Below, in pieces: positions 1 through 6,828 of a stretch of DNA of 24,701 nucleotides. A model generated the notes under the pieces. That model was not told the DNA's origin. It ran no database searches and worked only from the letters and a program-made list of their open reading frames with translations. The stretch is from NCBI GenBank assembly GCA_964528735.1, contig CAZGUV010000012.1:1-24701 (forward strand), read 5' to 3'. Each line of letters starts with the position of its first letter. Positions within the stretch are counted from its first letter, which is position 1. The DNA is from CAYNND01 sp964528735 (GTDB taxonomy: Bacteria > Patescibacteriota > Minisyncoccia > Phycocordibacterales > UBA2100). The position numbers were made by a program, and so were the translations under genes.

Positions 1-13
1 CTAAAATACAGTC

Positions 14-232
14 TTACATTTCATCGAAATCAACTCCGTCATCATCCTCCTCATCTTCATCCTCATCCTCGTCTTCATCAGCGTATCGCCCATTCTTATC
101 AAGCTCCTCTACTTCAGGCACTGCCGCTGCATCATCGCCAAAAAGATCGTCGTCATCACCAATGAGAGACTCGCTTTCCTTCTCTTCGGTCTCTTCTTCT
201 AACTCTTGCGGTTCTTCTTCACCTCGTGCCAT
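14..232 (-). CDS. Small, extremely acidic hypothetical protein
   Basis: I do not recognise a family. The 72-residue product begins MARGEEEPQELEE and is about half Asp and Glu (17 D and 21 E by my count). It ends in an alternating D/E tract followed by VDFDEM. No membrane segment or signal peptide is visible. The tract is encoded by a GAT/GAA-like simple-sequence stretch at about 43-80, which could change length by slippage. I chose the ATG at 232 because the reading frame further upstream has a hydrophobic, unrelated composition. The gene lies downstream of the sigma and membrane-protein pair but is separated by about 107 bases that contain its own promoter-like signal. Acidic tails of this sort occur in proteins that contact RNA polymerase or basic proteins, but nothing here proves such a role. 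Confidence 0.6.
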   Translation of the reverse strand: MARGEEEPQELEEETEEKESESLIGDDDDLFGDDAAAVPEVEELDKNGRYADEDEDEDEDEEDDDGVDFDEM

Positions 233-251
233 ACAATGCGCAATTACTAGG

Positions 252-273
252 ATAATAAGGTGACAAATGTCAC
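252..273 (-). promoter_or_regulatory. Candidate promoter with 14-bp palindrome upstream of the acidic gene
   Basis: On the minus strand a TATTAT hexamer (252-257) lies 19 bases before the ATG at 232. Just upstream is GTGACA-AA-TGTCAC (260-273), an inverted repeat with perfect 6-base arms, placed where the -10/-35 spacer would be. A palindrome there could bind a dimeric regulator. No convincing -35 element is seen. Confidence 0.4.
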
Positions 274-339
274 GATGGACGAGACTGCTCGCCACTAGTC
301 ACGTATATATACAATTCTTGGATATTTTGCAAGTGCTTC

Positions 340-1257
340 TTACTGAGCAGTGTGTGCAGAGAGTGCTTCTGCTGTCGCAGTACCCTCAGCCATATCTGCA
401 AGCGCATGGAGCACCCGCGAACCCTTTTCTGATGGGAATATGTCTGAAACATGCTCAGACGAAACAACGGCAGTAATAGTCGCCTCAACGAGCGGATCAG
501 GGCTTTCCTGAAGGAACGCAGAACCAATTTCACTGATAAAGTGCTCTGCAACTATCGCATTATCATTACTGACAGCACCAGCAATTGCATCTTCATGAGT
601 ATCCACAAAATACTCAATTTGCTCAACGAGAGGAGATGTTTGAGGATCAACTGCCGCCACTTTCATCTGCATGACTGATTCTGCCTCTATTGCATCACCT
701 TCGGTCTGAATCGTTTGATTGAGCACATTCGTATATCCGACAACCTTGCCAAGCACAATCGCACTCTCACGCGCTGTAGGAGTGTCTTCTTCTTGACGAG
801 CAACTACATGAGATATTGCGAGTAATTCTCCTCGAATCGAATCTGAAAGTTCCTCTTCTATTTCTGTAGTCATTCTCCCCTCAAGGTGCATGTGTGTTGC
901 TTCTTGTATGCGCGCTAGTGCATGTGCTCCTGCGGTTTTCACCTGAGCATGGGATGTACGCGCTAGCATGCTTTCTATTCGTTCACTGAAACGCTTGACT
1001 GGATAGAGTGTCTCGTCAGGGAGCGCTGACTGCGCAGCATACGTCACCCCTGAGGTTGATATGCCGCAGAGAGTAACAATCAAGACGGCAGCCACTGGGC
1101 GCGAAAATGTTGAAAGAAATGGTACCGAAAAAGGCGACTTCACTGAAAGTTTGGTGCGCGCAATGTGAGAGCGGATATGAGCGCGTATATGCTCACGCTC
1201 CTCCACGCGTAAGTGGACGGTAGTGTAGTGGCGCGTGAATGGATGTTTATGCTTCAT
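340..1257 (-). CDS. Single-pass membrane protein, DUF5667-like, putative anti-sigma partner
   Basis: The 305-residue protein has a basic, His/Arg-rich cytoplasmic start (1-50), one membrane segment at about 54-75, then a motif at about 74-100 (AAQSALPDETLYPVKRFSE). This resembles the start of DUF5667, a domain found on extracytoplasmic parts of bacterial membrane proteins. The rest is Ala/Glu-rich and predicted helical. Its ATG (1255-1257) lies inside the end of the sigma-factor gene, whose stop is at 1247-1249. The two genes overlap by 11 bases and are probably translationally coupled. That arrangement, with a cytoplasmic N-terminus and an external C-terminal domain, is typical of anti-sigma factors. 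I see no ZAS zinc motif (HxxxCxxC), so the anti-sigma role is an inference from context. Confidence 0.7.
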   Translation of the reverse strand: MKHKHPFTRHYTTVHLRVEEREHIRAHIRSHIARTKLSVKSPFSVPFLSTFSRPVAAVLIVTLCGISTSGVTYAAQSALPDETLYPVKRFSERIESMLARTSHAQVKTAGAHALARIQEATHMHLEGRMTTEIEEELSDSIRGELLAISHVVARQEEDTPTARESAIVLGKVVGYTNVLNQTIQTEGDAIEAESVMQMKVAAVDPQTSPLVEQIEYFVDTHEDAIAGAVSNDNAIVAEHFISEIGSAFLQESPDPLVEATITAVVSSEHVSDIFPSEKGSRVLHALADMAEGTATAEALSAHTAQ

Positions 1258-1801
1258 ATCCTTTTGTTACCAATGCTCCTTGTAATTTTTTTAATGCTCG
1301 ATGTATGCGTACATAGACCGCATCTGTTGTAATTGAAAATTTTTCTGAAAGCGAGACGATACTCTCATCATCCATAAACCGCGAAATAATAAGTGCTCTG
1401 TCGTGCTCAGAGAGTACTTGCAAGGCTTTTGACAGCATCTCCGCATTAAAGTGTGCATCTGCCCGCGCGACCTCGTCCATGAGTCCTCCTATCATGAGCT
1501 CATCAGGGACATGACCACCATCTTCTTCTCGCGATTCTTCCATCTCATCAAGTGAAATAGTCTTTTTGCGCCTATACTCATCTATAATGAGATTGTTAAG
1601 AATGCGAAACAAAAATGGCTTCCACGACTGTATCGCTTCCCCCTTTTTCTGTACCGCGTCCCATGCACGGATAAATGTATCCTGTGTTATATCGCGTGCC
1701 CGCTCCCGAGAACCCACTCGAAAATACGCATGGCGAAACAATGCATCAGCATGTTCGTCAAAAACGGCCTCGAACGCGGTTTCGGTCATGGACATATGCA
1801 T
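1247..1801 (-). CDS. RNA polymerase sigma factor, ECF-like (sigma-70 family)
   Basis: This is an alternative sigma factor that would direct RNA polymerase to a dedicated promoter set. Region 2 spans about residues 8-80, with the helix RARDITQDTFIRAWDAV and the region 2.4-like RILNNLIIDEYRRKK. An acidic linker of about 40 residues follows. Region 4 spans about 124-175, with LSEHDRALIISRF and an HTH (LSEKFSITTDAVYVRIHRAL). The 184-residue length fits the ECF group, which lacks regions 1 and 3. Start choice is uncertain: ATG codons at 1801, 1795 and 1789 are all possible, and a TTG at 1831 is less likely. The gene lies 34 bases after the M20 peptidase stop on the same strand and overlaps the downstream membrane protein by 11 bases. 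I cannot tell which promoters it reads. Confidence 0.93.
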   Translation of the reverse strand: MHMSMTETAFEAVFDEHADALFRHAYFRVGSRERARDITQDTFIRAWDAVQKKGEAIQSWKPFLFRILNNLIIDEYRRKKTISLDEMEESREEDGGHVPDELMIGGLMDEVARADAHFNAEMLSKALQVLSEHDRALIISRFMDDESIVSLSEKFSITTDAVYVRIHRALKKLQGALVTKGYEA

Positions 1802-1835
1802 AGACGTACCACGGGAATCCCTCTTACACAAGACG

Positions 1836-2936
1836 CTATTTCTGCACTGAACGCAAATAGGTGCGGAGCACCTCTTTGTACAGCGTCATGCTCTTGAGGC
1901 TTATCCACTCTGAATCTGTATGCATCCCTGCGCCGGTTGGCCCAAAACATACCGCCTGTGTCCGCGCATCAGAATAAAAACGTGCATCGCTTGCGCCGTG
2001 GCTTTTTTCATGCGGTCGGATATACGAATGTGCACGCACTACTCGTACAAGATCACGGACCAACGGTGAATTCTCAGACACATGGTGAGGTGGCCCACTA
2101 TGGACATACTCAATACGTACATTTGTACCGGCAAGCTTTTTCAAAAACGCTTGAGTTACTTTTTTGTTCTTAAAATTTTTATCTGTTGCAGTATAACGAA
2201 TGTCAACATACGCGGTTGCCCCGTCTGGAACTTTATTAAATGTTGCATTATCTGTTTCTATACGCGCTAAGTTGATTGAAGTTCTCCATACTTCATCTTT
2301 CGGCGATGGGTAGCGCTTCATAAGCTTCTCTACGACAGAAGTAAGTGCGTGAAGTGCATTTACACCTTTCCATGGATACGCACCATGCGCGCTCTTGCCC
2401 CGGGCATGTAACTTGACCCAGCATATTCCCTTTGAATCTGTATTCACTGCAAAATCAGTTGACTCAGCAGCAATAAAAATATCAGTTTCAACCTTGCGCC
2501 TTCTCTGGTATCCAGTTCCGTCAAACCCTCCTACTTCTTCATCAGTCACAAGCTGCAGACCTATCGGGTAGTCAAGCGTGTGGGCAAGCTCGCAAAATAC
2601 CTCAATGATGCATGATGCGCCGCCCTTCATGTCCTGTGTGCCACGGCCATAGAGTCGGTCGCCCCGAACAAAAGGGCGAAACTGTCCATCAATCGATGCA
2701 GGGACAACATCAAGGTGTCCATTGAGCAACACTTTAAATCGTTTAGGCCGCGCTGCGCCCTTGTATGCGAGCATACTTGGCTTCCCCGCTGATTCAAAAC
2801 GCTCAACGGTAAAACCCTGCGATGTCACATATTTTGATACAAGATCGATAATGGCGTGTAAATTTGAAGGGGCATGCTCAGTAGATTCAATCTGTAACAT
2901 GTTCATAAGCAGGTCACTTGGTCTGTGCGTAGTCAT
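1836..2936 (-). CDS. M20-family metallopeptidase (ArgE/DapE/CPG2 type)
   Basis: This is a zinc-dependent exopeptidase or deacylase of 366 residues. Visible metal and catalytic residues are H74 and D76 in GHLDVVP, D102 in GRGTQDMKGG, E133/E134 in TDEEVGG, E158 in AAEST, and a late His in GAGMHTDSEW. The dimerisation domain starts around residue 175, with SAHGAYPWKG carrying H184. These match the M20 family. Substrate cannot be read from sequence: candidates are succinyl-diaminopimelate, acetylornithine or small peptides. An isolated copy in a reduced genome suggests peptide scavenging rather than a complete biosynthetic pathway, but that is an inference. I chose the ATG at 2936 because a TATAGT hexamer ends exactly 6 bases upstream; the longer frame would need a TTG. 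Confidence 0.92.
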   Translation of the reverse strand: MTTHRPSDLLMNMLQIESTEHAPSNLHAIIDLVSKYVTSQGFTVERFESAGKPSMLAYKGAARPKRFKVLLNGHLDVVPASIDGQFRPFVRGDRLYGRGTQDMKGGASCIIEVFCELAHTLDYPIGLQLVTDEEVGGFDGTGYQRRRKVETDIFIAAESTDFAVNTDSKGICWVKLHARGKSAHGAYPWKGVNALHALTSVVEKLMKRYPSPKDEVWRTSINLARIETDNATFNKVPDGATAYVDIRYTATDKNFKNKKVTQAFLKKLAGTNVRIEYVHSGPPHHVSENSPLVRDLVRVVRAHSYIRPHEKSHGASDARFYSDARTQAVCFGPTGAGMHTDSEWISLKSMTLYKEVLRTYLRSVQK

Positions 2937-2942
2937 GTGCCC

Positions 2943-2948
2943 ACTATA
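2943..2948 (-). promoter_or_regulatory. -10 hexamer of M20 peptidase, leaderless spacing
   Basis: TATAGT lies 6 bases before the ATG at 2936. Transcription would start at or next to the start codon. The -35 is weak. Confidence 0.6.
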
Positions 2949-2993
2949 CAACCAAGTGAGCCACGAACGAAGAGGTTTAGAAAATACTTGAGA

Positions 2994-4367
2994 TTATGTA
3001 GGGAGGTTTTGCGGAGGATTCGCCTGTTTTGACTCAAGTCGCTTAAGACCGACCGCCTGCAGCTCATCGCCAGGCAAATGGAATATTGTTGCTAATTGCT
3101 CACTGGTCATAATAGATGTGTACTGTTTGTACGGCGGATGGAAAATCGAGCGCTTTTGATATGCATCGACAAGTCTGCGCCGCAATCGTTCAAGTCGTAT
3201 ATTAAATATATCTTCCCAAGGGTAGTCAAAGTTTGCATGCCATGATTCTCCATCTGGTACTATTGCGTTGTAGTACGGACTAAACCACGCACCATAGTAC
3301 TTTACTAAGTTATTCAGTGTATCGAATGGCAAACGTCTAAATTTATCCGCATCAGCAAGATAAATACCCCTAATCCCCACATCAAAATGTAGTTTTTGGG
3401 TACTACGCTCCATCGCTTTGATGAGCTCAAACTGAATGGGTCGCAAACCAAGTGACATTTTGACTGCCTGATCTGGATCAGCCAAAGACGGTGCCTCAAC
3501 TTTTCTTGACTCATATATTTTTTCAATCTCAGCTTTTACTCGTTTCTTCCATCCTTCATCTTCAGAAAATTGACACATAATTTGTACACACAACAACTCC
3601 CCCTTCTTTACTACCGCCATACCTTCAAGATAGCTGGTGAACGGATCAACCTTGTATTCAATCTTTGGGTCTTTGTTTAGTTCCTGGTCAAAATACGTTC
3701 TAATCGGATATGCATCATCTTTGAGCAGTTTGTAGTTTGAACCGGCAACTATGTTTTTACCTGGTATATACTGTATTTTTTTCGCGTAGTCTTCTACTTC
3801 CACAATCTGAATATCAGGATATTGTGAGTAGAGTGCGGCGTGCAAACGCCCCGAAAAACGCTTCCAGCACCACACATAGAAATGGAGTTCCCCACCATCG
3901 CAAAGTATCTCAAATGACCACCACGGGCGAACATTACCTTTCCAATGCGTCTGGATGGTGGTCGTGAGACTCGGCTTGATGTACATTGTGTTAAACACAA
4001 TCTCCATTGCGCGAGGTGATTTTTCAAGATTCTTTGGAAGTAAAATTTCATAGACTGCAGGTGCTTGACCAGGAGCATCAATGAACATGTGCCTTCGGTA
4101 GTGAATCCAGAAATGCCATATAGTTGCTTTTGCATTATAGAAAATCCACACCGGTGCAGTGTAAAAAAGTATAACAAATGCATCTTTAGTAATACTCGGA
4201 GCTGCGCACGCAAGTATAATAATTGAGATGAGTGCAATAACTATAAGACTGTGTATTCTCAGCAATTGGTATGTACCATGCGCATAGTTATGAAACCACT
4301 CGGGCAAAAAATGCATCGGTGGCTTGAATTCATACATGCTGTCAAAAATTCCGTGTGATGCAGACAT
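2994..4367 (-). CDS. Membrane protein resembling the N-terminal half of CPR HerA/TraD-type ATPases (paralogue B)
   Basis: The 457-residue protein has two hydrophobic segments (about 39-58 and 63-78) and then a large soluble region. It is a clear paralogue of the gene just upstream. Shared stretches include YEILLPKNLEKSP with RAMEIVFN, the ELHFYVW block, AALYSQYPDI, DDAYPIRTY, and the closing pattern EQLATIFHLPGDE followed by LESK and NPPQNLP. From memory this layout matches the region before the P-loop ATPase in large CPR conjugation-type coupling proteins (DUF8128-like), but here the protein stops at the NLP motif and no Walker motif follows. Its start is 2 bases after the upstream stop, so the pair forms one transcription unit. 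Function is unknown; a membrane-anchored partner of a T4SS-like motor is the best guess. Confidence 0.78.
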   Translation of the reverse strand: MSASHGIFDSMYEFKPPMHFLPEWFHNYAHGTYQLLRIHSLIVIALISIIILACAAPSITKDAFVILFYTAPVWIFYNAKATIWHFWIHYRRHMFIDAPGQAPAVYEILLPKNLEKSPRAMEIVFNTMYIKPSLTTTIQTHWKGNVRPWWSFEILCDGGELHFYVWCWKRFSGRLHAALYSQYPDIQIVEVEDYAKKIQYIPGKNIVAGSNYKLLKDDAYPIRTYFDQELNKDPKIEYKVDPFTSYLEGMAVVKKGELLCVQIMCQFSEDEGWKKRVKAEIEKIYESRKVEAPSLADPDQAVKMSLGLRPIQFELIKAMERSTQKLHFDVGIRGIYLADADKFRRLPFDTLNNLVKYYGAWFSPYYNAIVPDGESWHANFDYPWEDIFNIRLERLRRRLVDAYQKRSIFHPPYKQYTSIMTSEQLATIFHLPGDELQAVGLKRLESKQANPPQNLPT

Positions 4368-4369
4368 AC

Positions 4370-5701
4370 TTATTCAGGAAGATTAACAGGGGCTGAACCG
4401 CGTTTCGACTCAAGGAAGTGTATTCCCATGACGCGAGACTCTTCACCAGGAAAATGATACAACGTTGCAAGCTCTTCAGCTGTCAATATCATTGGGTCGT
4501 AAATGTGCGGTGGCGTAAAATATCCACGTTTACAATATGCATCCCACAACCGATTAACACGCGCTTTGCGGCGAATACCCATGAAATCTTCCCATGGCCA
4601 ATCAAAGCCGGATGTTCCCGATTCCGGATCTTGGGTAAGTCGATTGAAATAATCACCCCCATCAGCACCGTATTGAAAGAACATGCGCCAGAGCATTTGA
4701 GAGTGCTTAAACCAGAGCCCGTCCATATTGATATACAAACCACGAATCCCTGTCTTGAAGCCATGCTTTGTAAGTGAGCGCTCCATAGACTTTATCAATT
4801 CATACTCCATCGGCTTTATCTGTGGGTACCCCGCCATTATTTTTCCGTCACTTGTCGGATACTCGGGGGTTGCGCGTGCATATATTTTTTCAATTTCATC
4901 TTGCACCTGCTCATACCATCCACCCTTTTTTTGCGGTTGCCACTCTACCTGCAAAATGAATTGGTACCACATATATTCGCCCTTACCCATAGTTGCCATT
5001 TGCTCAAGGATGGTGAGCATCGGGTCTGATTTATGTTCAGGCTTCGGATCTTTCTCAAGTTCGTAGTCATGATACGTTTTAAGTGGGTATGCATCCCCTT
5101 TCGTAAGTTTAAAATTACATCCCCACAAAGGTGGTGTTCCTTTAAACTTACGAATGTAATCTTGCTCCGGTGGAATTTGAATGAGTTTAATATTAGGAAA
5201 CTGCGAATAGAGCGCTGCCTCGACTCTATCTTTCGTCCAGTCCCAGATATAGGTATAGAAATGTATCTCACCCTCATGTGAGCACATCTCAAAAGTAAAG
5301 ATCGGAGGTACATGTCCTCTCCACCTCCGGTGGTACGAGCTACCGATATGCCACTTTGCATGGAGCGAATCGAGGACAATCTCCATAGCCTTCGGAGACT
5401 TTTTTATGTCTCGCGGAAGGAGTATTTCATAGAGCACTGGCTTTCGGAAAGGGTCCTCCATCGCCAAATGGCGTACATAGTGGTTCCAGTAGTGTGTGAC
5501 AGTATGCGGTGTTATATACATCAACCATAAAGGCGATGTGTAGAAAAGTATCTTTGCAGCGTCAAAAAGCAAGGAAGGAGCGACCACCAGGAGCACAAAT
5601 ACTGAAACAATGATGGAAAACACCATGTTTCCGTATGGCAAAAAACCCTTGAGTTTATTCACAAGAAAATTTTCAAGCCATCCTTTCTGGGGTGCACTCA
5701 T
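4370..5701 (-). CDS. Membrane protein resembling the N-terminal half of CPR HerA/TraD-type ATPases (paralogue A)
   Basis: The 443-residue protein is the first gene of a two-gene unit. It has hydrophobic segments at about 26-42 and 48-64, then a soluble domain with YEILLPRDIKKSP and KAMEIVLDSL, GEIHFYTYIWDW, AALYSQFPNI, GDAYPLKTYHD, and a C-terminal ELATLYHFPGEE followed by LESKRG and APVNLPE. As in its downstream paralogue, the chain ends where an ATPase domain would start in related CPR proteins, and there is no P-loop. I chose the ATG at 5701: it gives MSAPQKG, parallel to MSASHG in the paralogue, and a TATAAT ends 6 bases upstream. The family assignment comes from motif memory and is moderate; the paralogy is directly visible. 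Confidence 0.78.
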   Translation of the reverse strand: MSAPQKGWLENFLVNKLKGFLPYGNMVFSIIVSVFVLLVVAPSLLFDAAKILFYTSPLWLMYITPHTVTHYWNHYVRHLAMEDPFRKPVLYEILLPRDIKKSPKAMEIVLDSLHAKWHIGSSYHRRWRGHVPPIFTFEMCSHEGEIHFYTYIWDWTKDRVEAALYSQFPNIKLIQIPPEQDYIRKFKGTPPLWGCNFKLTKGDAYPLKTYHDYELEKDPKPEHKSDPMLTILEQMATMGKGEYMWYQFILQVEWQPQKKGGWYEQVQDEIEKIYARATPEYPTSDGKIMAGYPQIKPMEYELIKSMERSLTKHGFKTGIRGLYINMDGLWFKHSQMLWRMFFQYGADGGDYFNRLTQDPESGTSGFDWPWEDFMGIRRKARVNRLWDAYCKRGYFTPPHIYDPMILTAEELATLYHFPGEESRVMGIHFLESKRGSAPVNLPE

Positions 5702-5707
5702 CAAGCG

Positions 5708-5713
5708 ATTATA
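5708..5713 (-). promoter_or_regulatory. -10 hexamer of the tandem membrane-protein unit
   Basis: A consensus TATAAT ends 6 bases before the ATG at 5701, the leaderless spacing. No strong -35 is visible. Confidence 0.65.
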
Positions 5714-5770
5714 GCGCAGTAACCAACGACAAAATATAGCTCTACATCCCTATTTGTGGATGCCTTCGTG

Positions 5771-5841
5771 TCGGGGCACTCAGAATCGAACTGAGGTCTT
5801 ATGGTCCCAAACCATATATACTACCACTATACTATGCCCCG
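5771..5841 (-). tRNA. tRNA-Pro (anticodon TGG)
   Basis: A 71-base cloverleaf. The acceptor stem pairs CGGGGCA with TGCCCCG and has discriminator A. The anticodon stem pairs TATGG with CCATA around loop TTTGGGA (anticodon TGG). The variable loop is 4 bases and the T arm is CTCAG-TTCGATT-CTGAG. The C1:G72 pair is typical of bacterial tRNA-Pro. CCA is not encoded, so it must be added by the CCA enzyme encoded at 6878-8338. Confidence 0.96.
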
Positions 5842-5851
5842 ATGAATGAGG

Positions 5852-5879
5852 AGTATACCAGTACTTCGAAAAACCACAA
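5852..5879 (-). promoter_or_regulatory. Promoter of tRNA-Pro
   Basis: TTGTGG (5874-5879) and TATACT (5852-5857) are separated by 16 bases. The -10 ends 10 bases before the tRNA 5' end. Confidence 0.65.
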
Positions 5880-5904
5880 TAGCGAGCCGTGAATTAGTGA
5901 TTAT

Positions 5905-5928
5905 ATAAAAGACATGTCCAATATGTCC
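5905..5928 (-). terminator. Possible intrinsic terminator after the YraN-family gene
   Basis: On the minus strand GGACAT (5923-5928) can pair with ATGTCT (5910-5915) across a 7-base loop, followed by a short T run and ATATAA. The stem is short and begins next to the TAA stop (5930-5932). Confidence 0.4.
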
Positions 5929-5929
5929 T

Positions 5930-6289
5930 TTACATGCTGCCCTCAAAAACACGGACGTATGTCTTTCGATCAGAGATAGAAATAGCGACGCAGATAAGAA
6001 AAATATCATCCACATTCTCGTACAAAGCGGACAAAGTCACGTTTTTGCATTTCTCTCCTGTGTATCTACTCGATGCTGAAAAGATTTCACGTGAAATGTC
6101 ACTTGTAGCAATGATTTCACGTGCAACACTCTTTATTTCAAATAGAATGCGCTTACCATGCTTTTCTGCAAGAATATCAATCTCCTGCCATCCTACCCTC
6201 TTATTCCTTTCAAGGATTGAGTAGCCATCACTCAGTAAATGCCTCACTGCAATTTCCTCACCAAATCTACCAATTTCGATATTATTCAT
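5930..6289 (-). CDS. YraN / UPF0102-family nuclease-like protein
   Basis: A 119-residue protein of the UPF0102 family, which has a restriction-endonuclease-like fold. The family pattern is present: GRFGEEIAVRHLLSDGYSIL at the N-terminus, then QEIDILAEKHGKRILFEIKS with D38, E51 and K53 forming the PD-(D/E)xK triad. The usual FVEVK is FEIK here. The role in cells is unsettled; involvement in DNA processing, including of Holliday-type structures, has been proposed for relatives. I chose the ATG at 6289; a GTG at 6298 is the only in-frame alternative. Two parS-like palindromes lie inside the gene and two more directly upstream. No leaderless -10 is seen, so the promoter is unclear and may overlap the palindromes. 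Confidence 0.88.
   Translation of the reverse strand: MNNIEIGRFGEEIAVRHLLSDGYSILERNKRVGWQEIDILAEKHGKRILFEIKSVAREIIATSDISREIFSASSRYTGEKCKNVTLSALYENVDDIFLICVAISISDRKTYVRVFEGSM
6083..6098. promoter_or_regulatory. parS-like palindrome 1 (inside yraN-family gene)
   Basis: GATTTCACGTGAAATG has the perfect central 12 bases TTTCACGTGAAA of the bacterial parS consensus TGTTTCACGTGAAACA (12/16 overall). It is a perfect 14-bp palindrome (6084-6097). ParB of the Spo0J type binds such sites to nucleate the partition complex. Confidence 0.75.
6113..6128. promoter_or_regulatory. parS-like palindrome 2 (inside yraN-family gene)
   Basis: GATTTCACGTGCAACA matches the parS consensus at 13/16 positions. One mismatch falls where the published consensus tolerates any base. 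Its centre is exactly 30 bp from that of site 1. Confidence 0.68.
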
Positions 6290-6290
6290 A

Positions 6291-6306
6291 CGTTGCACGT
6301 GAAATG
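6291..6306. promoter_or_regulatory. parS-like palindrome 3 (upstream of yraN-family gene)
   Basis: CGTTGCACGTGAAATG matches TGTTNCACGTGAAACA at 13/16 positions, counting the free fifth base. It covers the GTG/ATG start region of the adjacent gene. Confidence 0.62.
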
Positions 6307-6320
6307 TTTCATGTGAAACA
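6305..6320. promoter_or_regulatory. parS-like palindrome 4
   Basis: TGTTTCATGTGAAACA differs from the parS consensus by a single base (C to T in the central CACGTG). The 7-base arms TGTTTCA/TGAAACA are perfect. Its centre is 14 bp from site 3. Confidence 0.78.
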
Positions 6321-6385
6321 TTTGTGTCTGTAATTACTCATAATTGCGATTATATGGCTTAAAGCCGTGAAAACGCTCCTCATAA

Positions 6386-6414
6386 TAATCCACATATCAA
6401 CAGACTTTTCCACA
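6386..6414 (+). promoter_or_regulatory. Two DnaA-box-like 9-mers
   Basis: TAATCCACA (6386-6394) and TTTTCCACA (6406-6414) are each one base from TTATCCACA, in the same orientation and 20 bp apart, about 80 bp from parS-like site 4. Two boxes alone do not define an origin. Confidence 0.42.
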
Positions 6415-6596
6415 AGTTCGGCTGTTTTATACGGTATTTTCCTTCTTTTTTTTGACATCTGTTAATTCTTGTACTTTGAGTGTTTGACAGGTAACCGATG
6501 ACTTGCATACCCCGAGTACTGCCTTTGCCATGCCTTTCGTATGCATGTAATGGACAGTTGACATTATTCCTCAACAGGTCTTTTAGGTGACTTTTG

Positions 6597-6667
6597 TGCG
6601 GATAAGGGGAATCGAACCCCTATCTAATCCTTGGCAAGGACTCGTTCTACCACTAAACTATATCCGC
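6597..6667 (-). tRNA. tRNA-Gly (anticodon GCC)
   Basis: A 71-base cloverleaf. The acceptor pairs GCGGATA with TATCCGC and has discriminator A. The anticodon loop is TTGCCAA (anticodon GCC), with stem AGTCC/GGATT. The T loop is TTCGATT in stem AGGGG/CCCCT. CCA is not encoded. Confidence 0.96.
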
Positions 6668-6677
6668 AATAGGGCGC

Positions 6678-6705
6678 ATTATACCCATTACAACGCTAAG
6701 AGCAA
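6678..6705 (-). promoter_or_regulatory. Promoter of tRNA-Gly
   Basis: TTGCTC (6700-6705) and TATAAT (6678-6683) are separated by 16 bases, and the -10 ends 10 bases before the tRNA 5' end. Confidence 0.72.
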
Positions 6706-6748
6706 CAACTTTTTGCCCTGTTCGTGATATCTATTCATAATATCTCTG

Positions 6749-6820
6749 TGCTCTCGGAGGGATTCGAACCCCCAATAACGGTTCCGAAGACCGTTGTGAT
6801 ATCCATTTCACCACGAGAGC
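6749..6820 (-). tRNA. tRNA-Arg (anticodon TCG)
   Basis: A 72-base cloverleaf. The acceptor pairs GCTCTCG with CGAGAGC and has discriminator A. The anticodon stem ACGGT/ACCGT holds loop CTTCGGA (anticodon TCG). The T arm is GGGGG-TTCGAAT-CCCTC with one G-U pair. CCA is not encoded. It is read together with or just before tRNA-Gly, though each has its own promoter. Confidence 0.95.
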
Positions 6821-6828
6821 GTCGCCGT

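Larger units (their letters stand above)
6290..6596. other. Non-coding interval between YraN-family gene and tRNA-Gly; possible origin-proximal segment
   Basis: No gene is supported in this roughly 300-base stretch. It begins with parS-like sites 3 and 4, then holds GGCTTAAAGCC (6356-6366), two DnaA-box-like 9-mers (6386-6414), an AT-rich run around 6425-6455, and three TTGACA-like hexamers (near 6452, 6483 and 6559) without clear -10 partners on the plus strand. A 24-codon frame on the minus strand has no supporting features. Confidence 0.5.

Noticed and set aside
6321..6392. A 24-codon minus-strand frame (MRSVFTALSH...) in the non-coding interval
   Set aside because: It is short, overlaps parS-like site 4, and has no good promoter spacing or family resemblance.
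6380..6574. 64-codon minus-strand frame in the same interval
   Set aside because: Composition is unlike the neighbouring genes, it runs through the DnaA-box-like motifs, and there is no supporting start signal.
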